DNA of 64,000 bases from Pseudopyrenochaeta lycopersici (GCA_003313425.1 NHZP01000068.1:1-64000), one strand, 5' to 3'. Shown: positions 12,891 through 25,844, counted from the stretch's first letter. Numbers and translations: made by a program. The notes: generated by a model from the letters alone, not told the origin.

Positions 12891-13970
12891 TAGTAGTGCT
12901 TATTACTAAGGCTAAGAAGCGTTACCCTCCACCCTTAAGTTCAAGGCTATTTCAGCAGCTACAGCTAACGCACGACCTGCCTTAACCTGTAAAGCCCCTC
13001 TAGCTGCGATATATTATCGCTGTTTGTCCTTCCTACGTCGTAAACGCGTGTTTAAGGCATAAAGTTTACTGTTTTCCTCTGCTAAGATTATAGCTAAGTT
13101 TATAGCTAGCTAACAGCCTTTAACGAGCTAAGTAGGAGCCCTGCTTAAGGGGCTCTGTAATTAACGTTAAAGGGGCTTATATATAAGGCGGGCCTGTTAA
13201 TTAGGTTAATTAGTAGTGTAAGGCGCTTCTGTTATCTAAACAGCCTTAGCCGTAGCTGCTGTCTGTAGAGGAGACAGTGTATAAGGCTATACCAGGCGTT
13301 TATCTTACAGGATCCTCACATTTTGCGCGCTGTAAGTAGAATTTGCGGTTCTACTTTATCTAAAGCTCTAACTAAGCCTTAATAAAACGACAGACCTAGT
13401 TCTTGCTACGAGGAGGTAGAGGAGGCTGCTAGCCTCGTGCGGCGAGAAGGGCGTCTCCTATCTAACGTACGTTAATAATATAAGGCGGAAAGCCTTGTTA
13501 ATTAAGCTCTAGTATCTATTAAACAAGGCTCTGTTTCTTAGTAGATAATAGCTTACATTTTTATGCGTTAATTATTAAAGGAGGCTAGCAGCCTTAGAGG
13601 CGCTGCCAAAGGAGCAATCAGGGAACGTTAAATAGCTCCGCAGCCCTGCGCGCACTTTTTATCTGTCTCAAATTAATCGCCTAAGACGCAAGAAGGACAC
13701 GACCCTCCTTTTAAGCTACTGCAGGCTGTCGTTGCGTGGCTATAATTATTGTTGTAGAGGTAAGCGCGTTAGTGTTGATAAGGTAGGCCGGCGACTGGTG
13801 TTGGCTGGCGAGTAGTAGAACACGTTATCCCTATTACTTATAATAGTCTTTAGTATACTATAGTATTAGAATATTTAGTCTTTTATTATTTCCGCGAGTT
13901 ATAGTACTATAAAATTTTTTCTAAATAGTAAATAAGCAGACAGTAAGCCTGCGTCAGGAAATAGACGCTC

Positions 13971-14024
13971 CCTGTTCGGGTAATCCGGGCGATCGCTTAT
14001 AGATTCGCCCTACGCCCGAACAGG
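13971..14024. repeat. Perfect 10-bp inverted repeat (hairpin)
   Basis: CCTGTTCGGG at 13971-13980 is matched by CCCGAACAGG at 14015-14024, with further pairing inside (GGGCG near 13987 and CGCCC near 14006). It lies at a composition change and could be the start of an LTR beginning TGTTCGGG. A TATAAAA sits about 20 bp beyond it, near 14046, followed by a pyrimidine-rich tract, which resembles a retroelement promoter. Confidence 0.6.
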
Positions 14025-17000
14025 TAATCGGCCTCGACGTTCACCTATAAAACGGCCTTCCTCCGCCGTTATTTTCGCTCCTTCTCCTCAACCTTTTCTC
14101 TCTATTCCTATCCCTTTATCTGCACCGGACCCCCCTCTTCCCTTACCTATACTAACTACTCTTATTAGGCCTTAGCTAATCCTTTGTAAGGTATTTTTTA
14201 AAACCCGCCAGCCGCCCTATTACACTGCCTTCCCTTGTCTATGTTATTTCCCCCCTATTCGGGCAGTGCCGTCCAGATTTTCATGCCCCTATAATTGCAG
14301 CTGCTAAAACGAAGGCTTAGCTCGCATTTATAGGTATTTAGCGGCCCTCCTACTTTCTATACTTAAGCTTAAGCTCTTATACTCTCTTACTTCTTATCTT
14401 TCTTTACTGTAAGCTTTCCCTCTTCCCTTATAAGATGCTCGCTTACTTTACGCTAGTAAGCTATAATTAAAGGGCGACGCTCTCTACGCATTATATAAGC
14501 TATACTAGTATGCAGTCCTATAAAAACCTATCCCCTCTCTCCTTACTCTAGACTTACTAATAGCATTTCCTGCGTCCTTTTCTTTTCTGTTTTAAGCGAA
14601 CGAATGCGTAGCGCTTACGCTGTTGTCTTAGCTCTAATATAACTATATTGCGCCCTACCCTACTAGTTAAATATGCTAGCCCTATCCTTCTAGTAGTAGT
14701 GTAGTTATTTACCTGTATAACATATTAATTTAAGCTATCCTAGTGCCTGCGTTAGCGCTATAGCTCTAGTAGGATGGTCCGCCTTAAACGAGGTATACGG
14801 CGTTACTATAATATTGCAATATAACTAGTAGGGGGTTAATACCTAGACGCTAGCAGCTAATAGCTCTAAGATAGCTGCGGGTGTGCTATAAGAAGTAAAT
14901 AAAGCCTTGAAGCTAAATTACTAGATAACACAGGGCGCTGTTAACAAAAATCGCGTATTTATATGTTACCTAGTACAGACTCGTTCTACGTAAGAGGGTA
15001 GTTAATAATTAAAGACGAAGCTGGCAATTAATAGTTTTATTTAAGGTAATATGAATCCTTAGACAGCTAAAAGCCGCGCATAACTAGGTTATAGCGACCC
15101 CTTACTAGCTAATCTCTAGATAAGCTAAGCTAATTATTAACGTGGTAAGGCTATCTACGCTACTTAATAGAGTGATACAGGGGTCCTTTTAGAGACGCTG
15201 ATGCTAACGGGTTTTAAGCCTACTTACCTTCCCTACAGAGAGCGTCCTTACACTACTCGCTGCGCTGTTATAACTATTTCCGCGATAAATGCGGCATTTA
15301 TACTGTCTCTTTATTCCTAGGCGGTAGTATTAACTGCGACATATAAAGCGATGCTTAGTCTAGAGAAGGAGCTACTTCTTTCTAACTCCTTATAGCTAGA
15401 GTAGTTACTAGATTACTACACTAAAATAGCTTCCTCTTACAGCACTTCTTTATTAGACTATTTATTTTCTATAAAATTTTGTCTATACGTTCTTTAAGCG
15501 CCTAAACCTAGGCTAAAATCTAACGCTAAATTAACGTTTATAACTAAGACGGCAGAGTACAGCTGTTTAAGAATTAACTCCTCTAAAGATAATAGGGACT
15601 AGTTCTATATTAACGATTTCCTAATGCTATATTTAAATAGATCGTGCTCTCTAGACCTGAGAGTACCTGCTCTAATTAGAGCTGTAGACGCTTCTAGTTC
15701 TTAAGACTATAGTATTACCCGCCCGCTAACTGTTATAAGCTAATAGAACTGAACTAACACAGGGGCCTAGACGTAGTTGATAGTCTTAGTGCCGCTACTA
15801 AATTAGAGAAGCTAGAGCATTACTAGTCTAGCTAGAAATCGCTTGACGGAGGAGGGACAGACTACGTTACAAGCGTAGTAAAGACAGACTTAACTCTAGA
15901 CGATTTAATTGACAGAAGCAGTCTAGGTAAGTATACGAGTAGATTGCGATGCTAATTTACTAAATTTATAATAGAATACCCTTTTATTTTAGAGAGCAAC
16001 GCAGCAGAAGAGCACTATAGTACAACGCAGGTTAAGCCTAGTAGCGGAGCATCTGACTATTACAAGAAGGGCTACTACGCGACTGCTAGCACTGAACGAG
16101 ACTATGCTAGACAGGGTAGCGATTTTAACGCAGATAACATGCGTGCCCTCTCTGTAGAGGGTGTGGAGGGTCTTTGCTATAGTAAGTTATGTTCTAGCAC
16201 TAGTTAAGGAGACTATTTTAATATCCTTAGAAGCGCTATTACTAGCGGAGGACAAACTACTTTTTAACTTCAACGTAATAAGCAGATCGCCCTTATTACG
16301 CAAACAAACACGCCTCTTATCTATTAGTATAATAATCTCTTTAGTAGAGGTGTTAGATATTATATTAGAACTAGAGCTAGAGGACCCTCGTTTAGTAAAG
16401 TAGTAAAGGCCGTCTAAGCGATAAGTAAAGAGCCTTATACTTAATTATGTACTTATACCTAAGCTAACGCCTCTGCTAACTCTTAGCGGCCTAGATTCTC
16501 GTTCTAGAGCTAGTAATAAGGCTAACCCTAGTCCTCCTAATAATAATAGCTAAGGTTATGGCGCTGGAAGCCTAATCCCGTCTTTAAATAACCTTAATAA
16601 AGGTGGAGCTAGGAAGAGCTACGAGGATAGACTCAGTTAGGTTAATAAAGTGTTTAGTAAATCTTTAGTAAAAGCTTCTTAACGCTGTAGACGTAATAAT
16701 TAGCTAGTCTAGAAGAGGAGGCGTAGTCTATTATAGACTACTCTTAGATAACTAGGCTAGGGTAAGCTGCCTGCGAGGACATCGCGAAACGTAACGTTAG
16801 CCTAACCCTGTTAACTATCTAAGTCTAGAATAGATAGCGCGAATTAGTCTTACTCTCTACGAATATTATCTCTAAGAACGGAAGTTAGAGGTAGAACTAA
16901 CGTAAACTATAGATCTAGCAATAATATAGCTTATTAGATAACTAATATTACGCATTATTATGTGCTAGAGGGTTCGTTAATTGTAACAGTAATTGTCTGT

Positions 17001-17740
17001 TACTGTGATTTGAGCTTGTCTCTTAACCTAGTAACTCTGAATTATAAGCTCTTTAGCGGAGAGAGTAAAATTATCTGCATAACCTAGCTATCGCCTGATT
17101 TATAGATGCTACTAAGTTACTGATATAACGCTAGCATATTAGAGGCACCTGCCTATAGAAGCTTAACGCTGCTTAATGCGGACTAGATGAGGAGCAGTTA
17201 CTATAGAGGTGCTCCCAGTTATAATATTAACTACTTAGATAACGACGGTAATAAAGAGGACGAAGATAGGGAGGAATACAGACCTTACGCTAATACTTAC
17301 GCTACTAATAATAATTAGGGATGCAGCAGAGATAATACGTGCTGCTAATAATAAAAGTATAAACTGTAGTTAGAATTAGACAAAGAGCGTTTACTCTTGT
17401 ATAAGGATAAGATAGGTATAAATTAGGATTAAATTACACCTTACTTCCTAGATTAGTTAGAGGGCGTAAGAAAATTACGCTACTACACGTTACGTAAGAA
17501 AGATTTGTAAAGCTATTACTTTTATACTACTTAACGCCTTATCTGACAGCGTTACTATCCCTAAATACAGGTTATCTTAGCGGCCTATAACGTAATATAT
17601 ACGATAAAGGTACCTAGCTCCTCTATTATACTATTTTAAGGGATATACCTAATACTCTAGATTTAGTCTGCTAGATTATAGAGAACAGTGCACTAATTAA
17701 TAAGATTAAATATAAAAAGAATCTAACAACATATATAGAG
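14025..17740. other. Partly RIP-mutated DNA, no gene recognised
   Basis: The first 250 bp are pyrimidine-rich and little mutated, with a TATA box-like TATAAAA near 14046. The rest is dense in stops, though moderately GC-containing because CpG is kept. A short open frame at 16161-16403 gives a Leu/Ile-rich sequence with no domain and looks accidental. No terminal repeats were found. Confidence 0.45.
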
Positions 17741-19150
17741 CGAGAGCTATTTAGCCTTAGGATACTACTCTATTAAGCTATAGAGTTTAAGAAAGTAGAT
17801 ATTATAAGGTACTTATTTAAGATAGGCGCTAACTCCCTAAAACTAGATAGTAAAGGGTAAACGCTATATTTCTAGGCAGAGCAGAATAGCTATACAGAAG
17901 TAGTGCGCGTTCTTAAGGAAGTAGAGAATTATTAGCTTTAGCTTTAGTACGTAAATATTAATTCTACTAATATATAGTTATACCTCTGTAAGATTTAATT
18001 TCTAAGGCTTTATTAGTACTTAGCTAAGTAGAGTTAGGTAGAAGAATATTATTATTTTTAGCAATAAAATAAAATTAAGACTAGTTTTAATAGTATAATA
18101 TTCTCCCTGTAACTACTCTAGGAGTAACTACTATTATTATAATTCCTATTATTAACTCTAACGTTATGCGCCTAGGTTCTATAACGTCTTCTAACCTAAG
18201 TCTAGTTAACTCGTACTTTCTGTCTTAGGGGCTTAGGGTCTAGAATTAGTTTATTAGTTAATAGTGCTTATTATATTTTAGTACTGCGTTCTTAGCCTTA
18301 GACTTAGTAAGGCTATCGCGTCTGCCTGTCAAACTTTGCTGCTAGACTAGCTAATAACGTTACCCTAATCTGTACTTAATTAATATAATAGTACTTATTA
18401 AACTTACTTTATAAGCCCTCTAAGTGCGCGGGCGTAGAGCAGTTTAAGATTTAATTCTAAGACTAACAACGCTAATAGATAAGCTAATTATAGTAATAGT
18501 AAAGCTTAGACTATTCCTTATAGCGCTGTATTATAATATTTTAAAGTGCTATTTACGCTTAAGAGTTCTATCTTACCTAAAATAACTGCGAGGAGCTAAA
18601 AGTTAAGCTAGCCGCTGGTGCAGGCACTAGTCCAGACTAATATCTGCCCCTTATATTAAGAAAGCCTAAGGTGCACTTAAGCGAAGCTTAAGAGAAGCCT
18701 ATAATATCTAATAACGAGGCTAGTAACAGTCTTACACAATCTAGAAGTCTGTATGTAAAAGCCTAGTGTGCTATAGAGACCCTCGTATTAGAGTTAAAAG
18801 GCTATAACTACTGTCTTAGGTGTTTAATTAAAAATTTTAAAATTTTAAGGCGTATTAGTTTAAGTTTTATATAAAGGTAAGATATAGCAGGTTAATTAAT
18901 TTATTAAGCGTAGCGGAGCTTATTAATTATTAGAAGGTAGAGTAAGAGCTAGAAAAAGTCCTAGGTAATTAAGACGCAGCGTAAGGTGCTTAAGTTTAGG
19001 CAGACTTTAGATTAACTTAAGGATAAAATAGTACTGTATAACTGTATTAGGGAGTACTTAAGCTCTACAGATTAGAAGGATAAGGACAAGGACGAGGACT
19101 TTAAGGACAAAGACAGCTAACGCCCCTTAAAGACTTAGCATTAATAATTA
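17740..19150 (+). pseudogene. RIP-destroyed gene with ankyrin-like repeats
   Basis: Around 17760-17930 a plus-strand frame read through stops gives two units that fit the ankyrin consensus: FKKVDIIRYLFKIGANS followed by a D-x-x-G-Q-T turn, then EQNSYTEVVRVLKE. Downstream, 18660-19140 carries a Ser/Asn-rich then Leu/Gln-rich charged segment that recurs at 32396-33240. Ankyrin repeats occur in fungal STAND/NLR-type proteins and in many others, so the parent gene is not identified. No start or stop can be set. Confidence 0.4.
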
Positions 19151-19260
19151 TTATTAAAGCCCTTTAAATTAGACTAAGCATACTTATTTTTTAATTTTGT
19201 CCTACTATATTCTGCCCATATTCTGAAGACAAGGCCTCTGCTAGTTATTTGCGTTATTAC

Positions 19261-19265
19261 TGTGC
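19261..19265 (+). other. Target site duplication TGTGC (left)
   Basis: TGTGC directly precedes the 5' LTR and is repeated at 26238-26242 directly after the 3' LTR, the 5-bp duplication expected of an LTR retrotransposon. Confidence 0.9.
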
Positions 19266-19658
19266 TGTTAGGATCTGAGATCCTGGACAGAGGGGAGGAG
19301 CCTTAGACGCTGACAGCCAGTCAGGAAGCGCCGGCGTTCTACTCTGTCACATGTCACGTGACCGCTCGTTCTGCCAAGGACGAGCGCTCGCAGCGCTCGC
19401 GGCAAACGCGACGAGCGCGTTATGTATATAGATCGTCACAATAAACCCTTATAGCTTATTATATTTAACTTAATATTATACTCTATAGTATAGTAATAGT
19501 AATACTAATTATTCTTAAACCTTAGTACTCTTTACAGAAGCACCCTCTTACTGTCTTAGTATTAAACCCCCCTTCTATCTAGTCCCCTACTCTATCCTAG
19601 AGAACTAACCTTGTATCTTATTAGTTATCCTTACTAATAGCTTTTAAGATTCTTTACA
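19266..19658 (+). repeat. 5' LTR, 393 bp
   Basis: Starts TGTTAGGATC and ends TTCTTTACA. Same length as the 3' LTR. It has a GC-rich palindromic block (CGAGCGCTCG near 19380) and a TATGTATATAG stretch near 19423 that could serve as the promoter. It differs from the 3' LTR almost only by C/T and G/A changes. Confidence 0.93.
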
Positions 19659-19689
19659 CTTTAAACACCCTTAAGATAAGTGACACTAA

Positions 19690-20570
19690 GATAGAAACTA
19701 CTAACTATTATGCTATAAGGCTAGGCAACGCTGTCGCTAAACCGAACCTCTTCTATAGAGATTAGTTTAAGCTCGAAGACTGGCTACTCTAATTTAACCT
19801 GTTCTTTAAGTTTAACGCGACTACTATAGACAACAACGACTAAGTAGTACTTATAATAAGCTACATAAGGGGCGAAGCTGCTAAATAGGTAAAGCCTTAT
19901 CTAGTTAAATACTTAGCCGAAGGAACTAAACCAGAAGAGCTAATTAAGATATTTAAGAACACAGGAGAATTTAAGACACGCATGCGATAAGCGTTTAGGT
20001 TACTAAATAAGACTACTATTGCGGAACGCAAAATCTAGAACATACAATAAACCTAGTCTACAGCTAATTACGCTAACAAGTTTTTAGGGTATGCTAGACA
20101 GACTAGCTAGAATAATAACACCCTAAAAACTATATACAAATAAGGCTTAAAAGCAGATGTCTAAACTAAACTAATACGCTCTAGCATAGGCATCGCGACA
20201 CTAGATAACCTAATTAACAAAACTATCTAACTAGATATAGAGCTCTACGAGCTCCGTGTACGACTTAGAAGATAACTACTAAGATAAATAAAAGAAGATA
20301 AGAAACCCTAGAAGGATTATCGTAATAAGCTAAATAATAGTTAACTATAATACTAGTACTAACTATAAGAAGTGCCTAGACAGTATATATTAGGAGGCCC
20401 TAAGGTAATATATCTAGATAACCTTAATAGAGGAAAGTTAGGTAAGGGTAAGAAGAAAAAAGAAATAACCTATTTTAACTATAATAAGAAAGGCTACATA
20501 GTAAAGAACTATAGAAGTAAGAATAAGGTAACCCCCTAGATTAACATAATAGTAGTAAAAGAAGAAAATA
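19690..20570 (+). pseudogene. Gypsy gag relic with destroyed zinc knuckle
   Basis: Read through stops, 19740-20330 gives a retrotransposon Gag core (for example FKLEDW, RGEAAK, FRLLNKTTIAERK). Near 20470-20513 the CCHC zinc knuckle is still recognisable by position, reading YFNYNKKGYIVKNY: Cys and His codons have become Tyr, the expected result of G-to-A or C-to-T RIP. It would have packaged element RNA. It has no open frame. Confidence 0.75.
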
Positions 20571-22439
20571 GTAATAACAAAATATAGGAAGTTATTATAA
20601 CCTAAAAGGAAGAGGCTTAAGATGTAGAAACGCTACAGCTACCTCTCTTAGAACCTACTAAGAAGGGGATTCTAGGAACCTAGTATAGTAATAAGGAAGA
20701 AGAGAGTAGTAGCTCCCTATCTCTAGTCTATAAAGATACTAAGAAAGACTTTAATAATACTATAGTACTTCTAACTAAGGACTAAAAAAAGGAAAACTTT
20801 TAGAATTAATATTAACTAGGAACCTTAAGGCTATTAACGCCTATAGAAGTAGAAAAAGATATTATAGAACTTAACTACTAACTATACGCGTAATACATGC
20901 ATAAAGTATAGTATATTAACGCGCTAACTCTAGAAGAATAGGAAGCAGCTATAAAATAAAGAATAAGTATAATTATCTTAGCTAAATAAGTAATGTAAGA
21001 CATATTACAGGAATACTACTGTTACTCTAAATATTACGTAAAGATAATATAGGAATAGGCGGAGAAAGCTAAAGAAGTATAGTAACCTGTAAGCGTTAGG
21101 AACGCACTACAGAAACTTTAATAAGCTAGATAGACATAGGCACTAGAACCCCTAGTAGTTAAGACCCCTAAATACGTATTACGACGCTAAATAATACTAC
21201 TACTAACATAGAAGGACGCCTTCTACGTACCTAATACTTAGGACCTAGTATAATAAGGGTACCTTTGAGTTAATTTATATAGTAAGATTATACTTACAGA
21301 CAGTAAGAAACAAGATATCTATACCTAGCTTAAATAATAAATATATTAGAAGGACGATAAAGAGAACGTTGACCCTAACTAGCTTCTTACAGAGGACGAA
21401 GCTAGAGACTACTACGAGCGCGCAGAGGCAGCTTAAACCCTACATACTATGCGTAAAGGACTACAGAAACTAGTACTAGACTACTTAATAGATCCACGCA
21501 CTAAGTAACACAGTATTATCTACTAGTCTTTCTATACTACAGACCTGTGCGCTATACACTACTTAAGTAAAATAGAATAAGGATACTTCCCTTACTCATT
21601 TTACTAATATAAATACTAATAGTATAACTGTCTTAAAGTTAAATGCGACAACTACCTATAAGATAAGAGGACTATCCTCTACTTCCTAGGAAATAATAAC
21701 CCTGCGGCTACTATAGCGATGCAGCTAGTCTTTAATAGAGAATGTAATTAGTAATAATAGTAAACGTACCTTAACTCTAACTACCTTAAGTATAAAGATG
21801 TTAAGATACTAAATAAGTATTAGGAGGAGCCTTTTTTAGAGTCGCGCCTACTAATAGGTAAGAATTATAAACTCTATGCGTAACAGGCGTATAAGAACTC
21901 TTTAAACTAAATATTAAGCTTAATAGAAGCTAGATAAAGGCACTAGTAGATTCTAGAGTATAATAGAGCTATATTTCTGCGCGAGCGATAGAATAAGCTA
22001 GCCTTATCCTATTATTAAAATTAGTACTATATCTATTAATAGTAGCTAATAGATAACTAATGCTATTAGAGTCTGTAATTACACACGAAGTATAGAGCGT
22101 GTAACTTATTATCTAGAACTATAGGGAAATAATTAATCTAGACGTCTTTAGACTATTATAATATAATGTAATACTAGAACTCTTATAGTTAAGAGAACAT
22201 AGTCTAGAAATAGATTAGAAAAGGAAAAAGTTCTTATTTAAATGCTGTAGAACAGACGTAACTATAAGTAAGCCTACGCTGCGGCTAAGTACCTAAGTAG
22301 ATAAGAAGATAATAATTAGGATCCTTACTTTAAATAAGGACGGCCTTAAGACATAAGGGTCTAACTTAGTAGGTACTAATAGGAGGCCCTTAGACTAACA
22401 AGCTAGAGTTAAGGAGTAAAGCGTAACTCTAGTAATCCT

Positions 22440-25260
22440 TAATAAGTATAAAAAATATAAGTTACTCTTTTGGGAAGAGATAACTATAAAAGTATTACCT
22501 AAGTATTAACTTTAGGATTATAAGATTATCCTATAGGAAGGAAAGTAACTAACTTTTAGCCTAATTTATAGTTTATTAGAAAAAGAACTTAAAACCTTAC
22601 GCGAATATATTAAGATAAACTTAAAAAAGAGATTTATTAAGGAATTATAATTACTAGTAGGATACCTTATATTATTTATACTAAAAAAGAATAAGAAGTT
22701 AAGATTATGCGTTAACTATAGGAAGCTTAATAATATTATAATAAAGAATTAATACCCTCTACTAAATATAGTAGAGCTATAAGATTAACTAGCTTTTATA
22801 AAAGTTTTTATAGTATTAGACTTAAGAGGAGCGTATAACCTTATTTTTATAAAGGAAGGTAAAGAATAGAAAACTATATTTAGAACACGCTATAGCTACT
22901 ATAAGTATATAGTAATACTTTTTAGTCTTACTAACGCACTAGCTATATACTAGGCACTTATTAATAACGTGTTAAGAGAATACCTAGATATATTTATTAT
23001 TATATACCTTAATAATATCCTTGTGTACTCTAATAATCTATAAGAATATATTAAGTATATTAAAATAGTTCTTGCCTGCTTAGGAAGATTTAGGTTACTG
23101 CTTAAACCTAAGAAGTGCAAGTTCTATAAGGAAGAAGTTAAATTCCTAGGATATATAGTAAGTATATATAAAGTAAAGATAAGTAAAGAAAAAATAAGAG
23201 TAGTAAAAGAATAGCCTAAACTTAGAATAGTTAAAGACATATAGTTATTTATAAGATTTATTAACTTTAACTAATAGTTTATTAAGGACTTCTCTAAGAA
23301 ATCTATCCTACTTACTAAACTTATAAGAAAAGAGATAAAATAAGAATAGGGAAATAAATAAAGAAAAGTATTCTAGATACTTAAAGAAGCCTATATTATA
23401 CTTCTAGTATTAATTATATTCTAAATAGGAGAACCCTTATAGTTTAAAATAGATGCCTAAGACCTTATACTAGGTGTAATAGTAAAGTAAGAACGTAACA
23501 GAAAATAGCACCTAATTACTTACTACTTAAGAAAATTTACAGACTCTAAGGAATAATACAACGTGCATAATAAAGAGCTTATAGCAGTTATTAACGCCCT
23601 TAACTACTAGCAGATCTACGCAGAGAGCTACTCAGATCTTATAATATTTATAGATTATAAGAACTTAGTTAATTTTACTACTACTAAGACCTTAAACTGT
23701 AGATAGGTTAGATAGGCTAAAATGCTAGGATAATATAAGTTTAAGATTATATACACGCTAGGAAAGGATAATAGCAGAGCTGACGCTCTTAGCCGCAGAT
23801 TAGATATCGCAGGAACAAAAGTAATAGTTAGTAATGCTATCCTTTAAGTAAACTAGGATAGAAGCTTAGGACCTAATAAGTTATTAAACAACACTATAAT
23901 AATTACGTCTAAAGTACCTAAAGAATTATAAGAAGTAATTATCTAATAATACTACGATAACCTAGTACATAGTTACTCTAGAATTAAGAGAATAATAGAA
24001 CTTATATAGTAGCACTACAGCTTTAAGAATATAAAGGCTAAGGTTAAATAATTTATTAAAAAATGCGCGGACTGTTATAAGAATAAACACAGTACCTACG
24101 TACTATACAGAGAAATGCAAGCTATAGAGCTACCTAACAAACCTTAGGTAGACATTTCTATAGACTTTGTAATAGGGTTACTACTGTCTAAAGATCCTGC
24201 AACAGGAATTAAGTATAACGCTATCTTTAATATAGTCTGCAGATTTACAAAAGTAGTAGAAATAATACTGTTTAGGAACGACTACAATATAGAACAACTA
24301 GCGTTTATTATCTTAGACGGACTGATACGATATTACAGTATACCTAGGTCTATTATAAGTAATAGAGACAAGCTCTTTACGTCTAACTTCTAGTCTACAT
24401 TAATAGCCGCGATAGGAATAAAAAGAAAATTGTTAACAGCCTATTACCTATAAACGGACGGATAGATAGAAAGAACAAACAGAATAATAAAAACCTACCT
24501 AAGGATTTACAGCAATTAATAGTAAAATAATTAGGTTTTACTATTACTAATAGCACAACTAGCCTATAATAATAAATTGTTAGAATTAACTAGAAAGACA
24601 CTATTCTTTGCTAACTATAGGAGACACCCTAATCTCTTTATAAAGTTATACCCTAGCAGAAAAGCTAAAGCAGCTATAAAAACAGCTAAAGAAATAAAGA
24701 AAATACATAAACAACTCTAAGAAAATCTTAAGAAAGTATAACGTAATAGTATTTCCTACTAGAATAAGAAAAGAAAAATAGCACCTTAGCTAAAGAAGGG
24801 GGATAAAGCATACTTACTTATAAAAAATCTACGTAACAAGCAACTAAGTAAGAGACTTAATCATGTTAAGGTAAGACTATTTTTAGTTAAAGAACAAAAC
24901 AGACTTGTAAATTATACACTTAAGCTACTACTAGACGCAAGAATCTACCTACGCTTCTACATCTCTAAACTAGAGCCCGTAGATCTAGCAACACTATTAT
25001 AAAAAACTTTTAGGTATAAGACTAAGGAAGAAACGGAGTACAAAGTTAAGAAAATCCTTAATAAAAGACGCTCTAAGATTACAAAGGATTAGTATAGGGA
25101 AAGGGAGTATCTTATAAAATAGAAGGACTACCTAGATTTAGAGGATACATAGGAACCTAAATCTAACTTAGAAAACTGCAAGGAGCGAATTAATAAATAC
25201 AACCGCGATAGAGAACGAAAAGAGCTTAGGTACTAGAACTACAACTAACCTAGAGGGCGG
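22440..25260 (+). pseudogene. Gypsy pol relic: RT, RNase H, integrase, chromodomain
   Basis: Domains in order when read through stops. Reverse transcriptase spans about 22560-23330, with LRLCVNYRKLN and the active site YLNNILVYS at 23005, where YLDD has become YLNN. RNase H follows at about 23430-23800 (FKIDAQDLILG, ending in DNSRADALSRR). Integrase is at about 23930-24700, with a zinc-binding segment (CADCYKNK), IDFVIGLL, and ISNRDKLF where the SD of the catalytic core is SN. A chromodomain at about 25040-25200 contains KVKKILNKRR and YLIK...LEDT. Loss of both RT aspartates and an integrase Asp makes this copy inactive. Confidence 0.85.
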
Positions 25261-25826
25261 GCACTTAACTAGGCTCTGTTGGAGTTACTAACTAGTCCAG
25301 AGCACCTATAGTAGACTACACTATCAGGGAAAAACTAACTAAAGCATCAGCAACCAGATAAGGGGCTTCCTCAGCAAACTCTAACTCTCCGTCGTCATGC
25401 ATCTCTAACGCCAGACATAACGCCTTCTTCCGCGCTCTCTCTTCTGCCTGTTTTAAGATTGCCTTATTCTAGAGTAACTGTGCGATTACAGTTACTAGTA
25501 ACTTCTTATTGTTATCTACTTTCTTTTAATACTCTTTACAAGTCTTATCTAGAGAAGCCTAGGATATGTTCACACACGGCTTTCCTAAATAAGTATATTT
25601 AGCACATTTTAAATTTAAATTTAGTATAATATAATAAATAATATTATCCCTAAAATACTTATTATAAGCAAACTTAGTAATAGTTTTAGCGCGGAGGATT
25701 TTGTTATAAAGACGCAGATTACGAATCTAGGACTTAGACGATATTTTATCTTACATTACCACAGACGCGGGGTACGCCGCCTTTAAGCTAATCTAGCTAC
25801 ACATTACGTAATTTAAGACAAATCCT

Positions 25827-25844
25827 AAAGAAGGAAGAGGATAG
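25827..25844 (+). promoter_or_regulatory. Polypurine tract of the Gypsy element
   Basis: AAAGAAGGAAGAGGATAG lies immediately before the 3' LTR start at 25845, the position and composition of a plus-strand priming tract. Confidence 0.75.

Larger units (their letters stand above)
10929..13825. mobile_element. TIR element with TA target duplication, carrying a nested pogo-like element
   Basis: Inverted termini of about 50 bp (10929-10980 and 13774-13825) begin ACGTGTTC and contain ACTACTCGCC, GCCAACAC and AGTCGCCGGCC. Mismatches are mostly C/T. A TA lies immediately outside each end (10927-10928 and 13826-13827), as for Tc1/mariner/pogo insertions. Subtracting the nested element leaves about 1.1 kb of RIP-mutated sequence with no recognisable transposase, so this was probably non-autonomous or is a deletion derivative. 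It sits inside the minus-strand Gypsy integrase. Confidence 0.85.
10030..13945 (-). mobile_element. Gypsy fragment (integrase to chromodomain), minus strand, interrupted
   Basis: Read on the minus strand, 10030-10928 matches the 3' part of the Gypsy element at 19266-26237: the integrase C-terminal half, the linker, and the chromodomain (compare 24400-25230). The match resumes at 13826-13945 with the preceding integrase segment, including ISNRDKLF, so the two parts are continuous once 10929-13825 is removed. It is more heavily RIP-mutated than the full-length copy and has no LTRs, so it is an older, truncated relative. The outer limits are approximate. Confidence 0.75.

Noticed and set aside
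16161..16403. 80-codon open frame rich in Leu and Ile
   Set aside because: Isolated in RIP-mutated DNA; composition reflects TA-rich sequence, not a recognisable protein.
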